The notes below the pieces were generated by a model. The model did no database searches. It was not told the DNA's origin and worked only from the letters and a program-made list of their open reading frames with translations. From contig JAURNA010000157.1 in assembly GCA_030830385.1 (NCBI GenBank), positions 1 through 5,098 on the forward strand: DNA of 5,098 bases. The letters are read 5' to 3'. Shown here piece after piece: positions 1-4,677 of this stretch. Source of the DNA: Crocinitomicaceae bacterium (lineage in GTDB: Bacteria; Bacteroidota; Bacteroidia; Flavobacteriales_D; Crocinitomicaceae). Position 1 is the first letter of the stretch, and each line of letters starts with the position of its first letter. The translations under genes and the position numbers were made by a program.

Positions 1-1
1 G

Positions 2-382
2 CTGCTGGGACTGAGGAACAATGGCTGGGATTCTACACAGGTGATCGCAGTTGAAACGGAGGGAGCAGCATCATTTTATCAAAGCTACCGTGCAAATCAA
101 ATCATTGAACTGGAAAAAATCTCAACGGTGGCTACAAGCCTGGGTGCAAAAAAAATTGCCCTGGAAGCATTGAATCTATCGAAAGAGTTCAACGTTCAGC
201 CATATCTGGTTTCTGATAACGATGCCATTCGGGCTGCCAACAGATTTTATGATGAATGCAATGCACGGGTTGAAACGGCTTGTGGTGCATCTTTGTCCAT
301 ACCGTATTTTCATACGGACGTATTGCCTCAAAAAGAATCTACGCTTGTCATTGTTTGTGGCGGTATGAATACAACCGAATAA
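2..382 (+). CDS. L-serine/L-threonine dehydratase, PLP-dependent (3' part of gene)
   Basis: This is the C-terminal part of a cytosolic PLP enzyme that deaminates L-serine (or L-threonine) to pyruvate (or 2-oxobutyrate) and ammonia. The reading frame is open from base 2, so the gene begins before the window, and a GTG at 41 is only an internal valine. 126 residues are visible. Relative to mammalian serine dehydratase I recognise VIAVET and SF near residues 14-25, the L-x-K-I-x-TVA-x-x-LGA segment (37-49), VSD-x-x-AI (70-76), VE-x-ACGA (90-96) and VIVCGG (116-121). Cys119 of CGG sits where rat and human serine dehydratase use Cys303 to contact the pyridine nitrogen of PLP. The lysine that binds PLP and the glycine-rich phosphate loop would lie upstream and cannot be seen. 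Only seven residues follow Cys119, about 18 fewer than in human SDS, so the C-terminus is short. Family is secure; serine versus threonine preference is not. Confidence 0.85.
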   Translation: MLGLRNNGWDSTQVIAVETEGAASFYQSYRANQIIELEKISTVATSLGAKKIALEALNLSKEFNVQPYLVSDNDAIRAANRFYDECNARVETACGASLSIPYFHTDVLPQKESTLVIVCGGMNTTE

Positions 383-596
383 GATTGCTCTTGCGATTTT
401 GATTTTTTTTGATGCATCGTTCCCTTAACTCCCGAGGAACGCAGAAAACCTGTGCCCTATCGCGGTCCTACCGGGTAATTCTGTACCTGAGAAAAAATGG
501 TGCGAAATCCTGAAAAAAGCGAACATTGATGCATCAAATGGGCAACCTGAAAAGGGCTGGCTCCACGATAAAGCAATCATCTCCAAAGCAAAGGTG
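383..596. other. Convergent intergenic gap without a recognised gene
   Basis: This stretch lies between the end of the serine dehydratase (+) and the end of the DUF2585 gene (-). I see no tRNA, rRNA, riboswitch or strong stem-plus-U-run terminator, although a run of eight T at 403-410 could help end plus-strand transcription. The plus strand has a stop-free frame from 429 to 683 with plausible codons, including the residues VPEKKWCEILKKANIDA at about 471-521, but it has no ATG and continues antisense into the DUF2585 gene. A second frame at 425-472 reads LTPEERRKPVPYRGPTG before a stop. Together they could be an eroded, frameshifted coding fragment, or chance. The palindrome GATGCATC occurs twice, at 411-418 and 528-535. 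No function is assigned. Confidence 0.4.
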
Positions 597-1172
597 TCAG
601 CCGGCTATTTGCCACTCCTTGATGGCATCGATCGGGCTAATGAGCATCAAAACGTTCAACGTGAGGTTGTCTTTGATCCACCATAAGCAAAACAACTCAA
701 TTGCCACGAATAATACGACGCTCCATTTCCATCCCACATAGCGTGCAACAAGGAAACCTATTGAGCAAGAGAATATATCCCCGAAGGAATTGAAAATCGT
801 GTCACCGGAATATCCCAAAGCAGCCGTTGCATCGCGGTAACGATTAATGATCAACGCGGAATTTTCAAGCATTTCCCAGCATCCTTCGAGCATGACTGCA
901 CCTACAAATCGACTTTGCAGAGAGAACTTTCTGAATAGCAATCGAAGCAGAAAGAAAAAGATGACGCCATGCAGAAAGTGTGAAAAGCTGTACGGATCGA
1001 GAAAATGTTGCGAATTATCTGAACCGTAAGCATCGCCAATCCAGAAATGCATATCACCATCTGCGGCTATCCAAAGTCGGCCTTGAGCGCGCAGGTAGAT
1101 CACCATTACGGTGAGAAATGCGATCAATGTTGACCAAATTACGAGGGGTTTGCCGGAGCGAAATCGTTGCAC
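597..1172 (-). CDS. DUF2585 / UPF0314 family integral membrane protein
   Basis: A 191-residue inner-membrane protein of unknown function. The whole length fits the DUF2585 (UPF0314) pattern: NSQHFLDPYSFSHFLHG (53-69), EGCWEMLENS (96-105) followed by RYRDATAALGYSGDTIFNS (111-129), then IKDNLTLNVLMLI (166-178) and a terminal AIKEWQ (183-188). Histidines at 56, 65 and 68 and the Glu/Asn pair of WEMLENS look like conserved polar positions. Hydrophobic segments lie near 10-28, 63-80, 86-103, 132-146 and 148-166. The start is GTG at 1172: an in-frame stop lies only seven codons further upstream, with no ATG between, and the nearby ATG is out of frame. There is no Shine-Dalgarno site, as expected for Bacteroidota. 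The gene is last in the minus-strand series, 141 bp after the enoyl hydratase, so it may have its own promoter. I know the family mainly from Alphaproteobacteria, so its presence here is notable. Family is secure, role unknown. Confidence 0.85.
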   Translation of the reverse strand: MQRFRSGKPLVIWSTLIAFLTVMVIYLRAQGRLWIAADGDMHFWIGDAYGSDNSQHFLDPYSFSHFLHGVIFFFLLRLLFRKFSLQSRFVGAVMLEGCWEMLENSALIINRYRDATAALGYSGDTIFNSFGDIFSCSIGFLVARYVGWKWSVVLFVAIELFCLWWIKDNLTLNVLMLISPIDAIKEWQIAG

Positions 1173-1210
1173 AGTATATTCATTTATCGTGTTTCAAGGT
1201 AGGAATAGTG

Positions 1211-1224
1211 ATCAATGTATTGAT
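1211..1224. repeat. Short inverted repeat ATCAAT-GT-ATTGAT
   Basis: Two 6-bp arms form a near-palindrome with a 2-bp centre, 39-52 bp upstream of the GTG start of the DUF2585 gene on the minus strand. The position and symmetry would suit an operator for a dimeric regulator. It is short and AT-rich, so chance is a real alternative. No matching regulator lies in the window. Confidence 0.3.
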
Positions 1225-1240
1225 TTGAAATTCTCGTCCT

Positions 1241-1263
1241 ATCGAAGAACCACTCACTTCGAT
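1241..1263. repeat. Hairpin with 7-bp stem between enoyl hydratase and DUF2585 genes
   Basis: The arms ATCGAAG (1241-1247) and CTTCGAT (1257-1263) are perfect complements around a 9-nt loop. In the direction of transcription this lies about 50 bases after the stop of the enoyl hydratase gene and about 70 bases before the DUF2585 start. There is no U-run after the stem, so it is not a standard intrinsic terminator. It could be an mRNA 3'-end stabilising stem, part of the DUF2585 leader, or chance. Confidence 0.3.
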
Positions 1264-1313
1264 CCTCCGGTCGGGAACATCATGTGCAGGGGGAACTGCC
1301 GGAATGTAACCCG

Positions 1314-2087
1314 CTATTTCTTTTTGAATGCGTTGATTGCGTTCACGGTGAAATCGGATAGAACCAGCTTACCGCTCATTGCTGCGCGCTCCAATAGAAG
1401 TTCGTCCCAGTCTTCTGTACCTTCCCAAAAACTGGTTTTGAGTAAACGCATAGCTTCGGGATTGGATCCGGCCAATTTGGTTACGAGTTCCCGTATACGC
1501 TCGTCCATTTCTTCGACAGAATTGTGTAGTTCAGCGTACAGGCCATTTTCTCGTGCCCATTGAGCCGAACGCCATTCTGTTGCATTGATCGCCAACTGAC
1601 TCATCGCTGATGTACCAATTTTACGTTCTACGGCCGGTCCAACTACAAATGGTCCAATTCCAACGGCCAATTCTGACAACTTTACATCCGCATATTGCGT
1701 TGCATAGCAATAATCCACTGCGGAAGCAACACCAACACCACCACCAACGGCTTTGCCATGCACTCGACCGATGATCAGTTTCGGGCATTTACGACATGCG
1801 TTGATCACGCTGGCAAATCCTGAGAAGAACTTCTTCCCGGTTTCGAAATCTTCAATTGAAATGAGTTCATCAAAACTTGCACCGGCGCAAAACGCACGAT
1901 CACCTGAAGAACGAAGCACGATCACCTTCACCTCTTCACGCGCCCCCAAATCTGTAATGGTATCGGCTAGTTTCTGAAGAATTTTCCCTGGCAGAGAGTT
2001 GCTCAATGGATGACCAAATTCAAGGGTGGCGATGCCTGAGGCATCAACTGAGTATTCTACGTGTCCCTGATCTACCGCTTCCAACAT
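1314..2087 (-). CDS. Enoyl-CoA hydratase/isomerase (crotonase) family protein
   Basis: A 257-residue crotonase-fold enzyme acting on acyl-CoA thioesters in the cytosol, of usual length for the family. The first oxyanion-hole segment is FCAGA (66-70) and the second is GKAVGGG (111-117). KLSELAVGIGP (136-146) carries Glu139 at the position of Glu164 of rat mitochondrial enoyl-CoA hydratase. The other catalytic Glu of that enzyme (Glu144, in GGGCELA) is replaced by Gly119 in GGGVGVA. The protein therefore keeps one general base and may be an isomerase, a methylglutaconyl-CoA hydratase-like enzyme of leucine breakdown, or a hydratase using one glutamate; sequence alone cannot decide. The C-terminal 190-257 has the helical trimerisation region. 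The ATG at 2087 lies 2 bp after the stop of the RRM gene, so the two are almost certainly co-transcribed and probably translationally coupled. Family very sure, substrate unknown. Confidence 0.9.
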   Translation of the reverse strand: MLEAVDQGHVEYSVDASGIATLEFGHPLSNSLPGKILQKLADTITDLGAREEVKVIVLRSSGDRAFCAGASFDELISIEDFETGKKFFSGFASVINACRKCPKLIIGRVHGKAVGGGVGVASAVDYCYATQYADVKLSELAVGIGPFVVGPAVERKIGTSAMSQLAINATEWRSAQWARENGLYAELHNSVEEMDERIRELVTKLAGSNPEAMRLLKTSFWEGTEDWDELLLERAAMSGKLVLSDFTVNAINAFKKK

Positions 2088-2089
2088 AC

Positions 2090-2428
2090 CTATCGCTTAT
2101 TTCTGTCTCTGAATGAATGCTTCCGATCTCTGTTGAATGACTTTTTCTTGTTGCCATCTTCGTTTTTCTTCTTCGGACGATTCCCTTTTGGAGATGCAAT
2201 CTTCACGTCGATCTTACGACCATTCACTTCCATTCCGTTCAGTGCTTGAATTGCAGAAATAGCATGGTCAGAATTGAGCATTTCCACATAACCGTATCCA
2301 AGGGACTTCTTTGTTCGTTTGTCATAAACGACGTGTGCGTAGTGAACCTCGCCAAACGTACCGAATGTCGTACGCAAATCATCTGAAGTGATTTCCCAGT
2401 CAAGGTTAGCGATAAAAATATTTGTCAT
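2090..2428 (-). CDS. Single-RRM RNA-binding protein with basic tail
   Basis: A 112-residue cytosolic protein that should bind single-stranded RNA. Residues 1-78 form one RNA recognition motif: RNP2 is IFIANL (4-9) with aromatic Phe5, and RNP1 is LGYGYVEM (43-50) with Tyr45 and Tyr47 as the RNA-stacking positions. The usual Arg/Lys that opens RNP1 is Leu43. LNGMEVNGRKIDVKIA (63-78) is the standard end of the fold. Residues 80-112 are a disordered Lys/Arg-rich tail with FNRDRK, FRDRNK repeats and no RGG boxes. Small RRM proteins of this design are common in Bacteroidota and cyanobacteria; in Bacteroides some act as global post-transcriptional regulators. The ATG at 2428 follows the coiled-coil gene by 11 bp and the stop precedes the enoyl hydratase by 2 bp, so it sits inside an operon. 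RNA targets are not evident. Confidence 0.93.
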   Translation of the reverse strand: MTNIFIANLDWEITSDDLRTTFGTFGEVHYAHVVYDKRTKKSLGYGYVEMLNSDHAISAIQALNGMEVNGRKIDVKIASPKGNRPKKKNEDGNKKKSFNRDRKHSFRDRNKR

Positions 2429-2439
2429 TCGAGCCTAAA

Positions 2440-3408
2440 TTATTTGAGTGTGAAACTATCTGAACCGATGAGATGTCCCCGGCAATAAATACGAACTTTG
2501 TAGTTCCCTTTTGACATGCTCGCTCCGTTCAGATCGTAGTAAATAATGACGTCGATACTCTGACGCGTGTAGTTAATCTCTTTTTTATCCGTATATGCTA
2601 CCGTAGAGCCTGATATGGTTTTCAGTGTATTGCTTGATCGTTTTTGCAGGACTTTTCCATCCGGACCGGTAATTTGCATGTATACGGGCATACTTCCGGT
2701 TTGTGCCACTGCGTTGCTTCCGATTGTAAAGCTTGATTTCAACTGAGCCGCATTCCGGGCGCGGGTCGTTTCACCCATTTCCCCGCCCAGTTTCGCTTTG
2801 AGTGCTCCGGAGCTAAATGCGTATGCTGAAAGTTTCGACGCCGCATCCAATTGTTCATTGACCGCATTGAGGTCATTCTGTGCCTGATCTCTCTCCTGCG
2901 TTGTTGTTGCCAGTCGACTATTGGTTGAATCCAGATCGTTTGTGAGTTGGAGATTGAGCGTATTCAAAGAATCAATCTGTACAATGTAGCCCCGCATGAT
3001 CTGCTTCATGGTTTCGATTTCCTTACGGGCCAACATCAGTTGGTGAGCACTGAGATTCTTGTTCTTTTGTAAATCTTCCTGCAATTGAAGAATCTTCGCT
3101 TTTTGCTCGTTCAACTCCACTGATTTCGAAGCATCTTTCTTGATCAGAGCATCATAGGTCTCCAGCATGTTCTTGAAGTCCGTCCTGAGATCACTCGACA
3201 TATTGTCCACATAGCCGGAAAGCATTTCGTTCATTCCGTCCATGTCACTTATCAGCGACTGATTTTCCAGGCTACATTCATCGAGCTGCTTGTTCTTGGA
3301 CGACCACAAATAAGCCATAAATCCGAGGCCTATGCACAAAAGCAAGATGATCACAATGAATGCACCGTTGCTTCTTTTGCTGTTAGGTATTTCTTCCAAT
3401 TCACTCAT
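2440..3408 (-). CDS. Membrane-anchored coiled-coil protein, hypothetical
   Basis: A 322-residue protein without a named family that I can assign. Residues 1-14 are polar and acidic, 16-36 form one membrane segment without a signal-peptidase site, and 38-192 are rich in heptad-like Leu/Gln/Glu/Lys patterns typical of a long coiled coil (for example KAKILQLQEDLQ at 103-114 and QERDQAQNDLNAVNEQLDAA at 171-190). Residues 193-322 form a separate beta-rich domain with KSSFTIGSNAVAQTGSMPVY (224-243), ITGPDGKVLQ (246-255) and a final GNYKVRIYCRGHLIGSDSF stretch (301-319). Orientation with N-terminus inside and the rest in the periplasm is likely. I recall similar TM, coiled-coil and beta-domain proteins as uncharacterised entries in Bacteroidota, some labelled as chromosome-partitioning proteins without good cause. 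The ATG at 3408 is 78 bp after purS, so it may start its own transcript; the RRM gene follows after 11 bp. Confidence 0.8.
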   Translation of the reverse strand: MSELEEIPNSKRSNGAFIVIILLLCIGLGFMAYLWSSKNKQLDECSLENQSLISDMDGMNEMLSGYVDNMSSDLRTDFKNMLETYDALIKKDASKSVELNEQKAKILQLQEDLQKNKNLSAHQLMLARKEIETMKQIMRGYIVQIDSLNTLNLQLTNDLDSTNSRLATTTQERDQAQNDLNAVNEQLDAASKLSAYAFSSGALKAKLGGEMGETTRARNAAQLKSSFTIGSNAVAQTGSMPVYMQITGPDGKVLQKRSSNTLKTISGSTVAYTDKKEINYTRQSIDVIIYYDLNGASMSKGNYKVRIYCRGHLIGSDSFTLK

Positions 3409-3486
3409 ATCTGGTCTTCTTGCGTTATTTACTTATACGGTGAAACCCGACAAAGGTTCAACATACCTGAAGCAAACACCGCGCCA

Positions 3487-3738
3487 CTACACCTCCTCAA
3501 GTGTGAACGAATAGCTTTCCATGATTTGGTTGGACAGGATTTTTTTGCAGGCCTCCTCCACTTTGGCGTCTGCTTCCCCGCGGCTGGCCGCTTCTACGAA
3601 CAAACGGATGTGCTTACCAACGCGCACTCCATCAATCATTTCCAATCCGATGTTTTTCATACTTCCTGTGACCGCCTTTCCCTGAGGATCTAACAGGGCA
3701 TCCAAAGGCATCACGTCAATCTCTGCTTTAAATCTCAT
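3487..3738 (-). CDS. purS: Phosphoribosylformylglycinamidine synthase subunit PurS
   Basis: An 83-residue small subunit of the three-part FGAM synthetase (PurS, PurQ, PurL), which makes FGAM from FGAR, glutamine and ATP in purine synthesis. PurS forms the bridge that lets ammonia pass from PurQ to PurL. Matches to Bacillus subtilis PurS are LDPQGKAV (16-23), GVRVGK (37-42), KVEEACKKILSN (59-70) and the ESYSF...EEV end (74-83); length is normal. The frame stays open upstream to 3813 inside pssA, but the ATG at 3738 matches the family N-terminus (MRFKAEIDVMP) and overlaps the pssA stop as ATGA, which points to translational coupling. Neither purL nor purQ is present here, so they must be encoded elsewhere. 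Its presence implies the split, Gram-positive-type FGAM synthetase rather than the single long PurL. Confidence 0.95.
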   Translation of the reverse strand: MRFKAEIDVMPLDALLDPQGKAVTGSMKNIGLEMIDGVRVGKHIRLFVEAASRGEADAKVEEACKKILSNQIMESYSFTLEEV

Positions 3739-4526
3739 TTTTCTTTTGGTTGCAGCTTGTTTTCTATAACTGATAATACCAAATACAAAAATACGATTAA
3801 AGCCAACGCCCACGCGACAAAAAAGATAATTAATCCCGAACTTATCAACAAGAAAATGTAACGGAATTCGTTGCCTTTCCAGCCAAATGATTGAAATTTA
3901 AGCGAGAACAGTGGAAGCTCCACAACCAGCATTACACTCATAATTACCACGAAGAAACAAATGGTTACAGGATGGAATACCCAAAAGGAGATTGTGTCGC
4001 TTATTTCGAAAACGCCTGCTTCATAATACGATCCGAGTGGGAAAGCCATGAAGAAAAGAGCGTTTGCCGGCGTTGGAAGACCGATAAACGAAGTCGTCTG
4101 ACGGGTGTCTAAATTGAATTTTGCAAGGCGGAAAATTGAAAAAAAAGGAATCAAAAGTGGTATCAAAATCCAGGGATATTCCATCATCAAACCTTCGATT
4201 CGAATCGGACCATCCCACACATTGTTGATGCCTTCCCTGTAGACCTGTTCCATTTTCATGTGAAACGCATATTCTTTCAATAGGGCAAAAATCATCACTC
4301 CGGGAGCTACCCCAAACGTAACCATATCGGCCAGTGAATCGAGTTGCTTGCCCATTTCACCCGATTCGCCCAGTCTGCGGGCGAGAAATCCATCAAAAAA
4401 GTCGAAGATCATCCCGGCAAAGACAAGAAAAGGAGCCAAATCCAGTCGACCTCCCAGTGCCAAAATAATAGCCAAAACCCCGGAAAGCATATTCGCCGCA
4501 GTCAATAAATTGGGTAATTTGAACAT
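3735..4526 (-). CDS. pssA: CDP-diacylglycerol--serine O-phosphatidyltransferase (phosphatidylserine synthase)
   Basis: A 263-residue inner-membrane enzyme joining L-serine to CDP-diacylglycerol to give phosphatidylserine, the precursor of phosphatidylethanolamine. The CDP-alcohol phosphatidyltransferase signature is complete: D42-x2-D45-G46-x2-A49-R50-x8-G59-x3-D63-x3-D67, whose aspartates hold the metal ions. The start MFKLPNLLTAANMLSG and the later FRLAKFN (132-138) with FIGLPTPANAL (147-157) are typical of bacterial PssA. Hydrophobic segments lie near 8-25, 31-48, 70-86, 118-133, 152-166, 181-204 and 222-254. It is longer than the 177-residue B. subtilis enzyme owing to a polar insert at 86-117 and a C-terminal extension. 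I chose ATG at 4526; a TTG at 4568 in frame would add 14 residues that do not match the family start. It is first in the minus-strand series and its stop overlaps the purS start. Confidence 0.93.
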   Translation of the reverse strand: MFKLPNLLTAANMLSGVLAIILALGGRLDLAPFLVFAGMIFDFFDGFLARRLGESGEMGKQLDSLADMVTFGVAPGVMIFALLKEYAFHMKMEQVYREGINNVWDGPIRIEGLMMEYPWILIPLLIPFFSIFRLAKFNLDTRQTTSFIGLPTPANALFFMAFPLGSYYEAGVFEISDTISFWVFHPVTICFFVVIMSVMLVVELPLFSLKFQSFGWKGNEFRYIFLLISSGLIIFFVAWALALIVFLYLVLSVIENKLQPKEK

Positions 4527-4611
4527 CCGATGCAATAAAAAAGTTACTTGAGCGTCTACGATTAGCAACGTAATGCACTAAATTTACGTTTTACTAATAA
4601 CGCGAAAGAAC

Positions 4612-4635
4612 ACAATTTTTTGACGAAAAAATTGT
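4612..4635. repeat. Perfect 10-bp inverted repeat in divergent promoter region
   Basis: ACAATTTTTT (4612-4621) and AAAAAATTGT (4626-4635) are exact complements around the 4-base centre GACG. The repeat lies between the divergent starts of pssA (4526, -) and the PorV-like gene (4678, +), and its left arm overlaps the likely -33 element of the plus-strand promoter. It could be an operator for a dimeric DNA-binding protein acting on one or both genes, or an RNA hairpin in a transcript crossing the region. AT-rich composition raises the chance of coincidence, but ten exact pairs are more than expected at random. Confidence 0.55.
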
Positions 4636-4653
4636 TAAAGTGCTGTAAATTTC
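4620..4653 (+). promoter_or_regulatory. Candidate Bacteroidota-type promoter for the PorV-like gene
   Basis: The Bacteroidota promoter pattern is TTG near -33 and TAnnTTTG near -7. Here TTG at 4620-4622 is followed by 23 bases and then TAAATTTC at 4646-4653, which matches the -7 box except for its last base. Spacing is at the upper end of what is usual. The start of transcription would be near 4660, leaving a leader of about 18 bases before the ATG. On the minus strand a TAAATTTA box at 4586-4579 could serve pssA, but I see no -33 element at the right distance for it. Confidence 0.4.
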
Positions 4654-4677
4654 TCCAACTTGAAATATATTGTGAAA

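Noticed and set aside
440..595. Minus-strand open frame of about 51 codons ending near 427
   Set aside because: It has no homologue that I recognise, no supporting start signal, and overlaps an equally plausible plus-strand frame, so it is not called as a gene.
1111..1563. 150-codon plus-strand open frame
   Set aside because: It spans the ends of the DUF2585 and enoyl hydratase genes in antisense, is rich in Ser/Arg, and has no family resemblance; it is a shadow of the real minus-strand genes.
1735..1747. Short CCAACACCA/CCACCAC repeat-like run
   Set aside because: It encodes the glycine-valine rich oxyanion loop GGGVGV of the enoyl hydratase, so the repetition comes from the protein sequence.
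3739..3813. Upstream in-frame extension of purS by 25 residues
   Set aside because: It lies inside pssA, does not resemble any PurS N-terminus, and the ATG at 3738 fits both the family start and the ATGA overlap.
4527..4568. TTG start of pssA at 4568
   Set aside because: The added residues do not resemble PssA N-termini and would run close to the candidate -7 box; ATG at 4526 gives the typical start.
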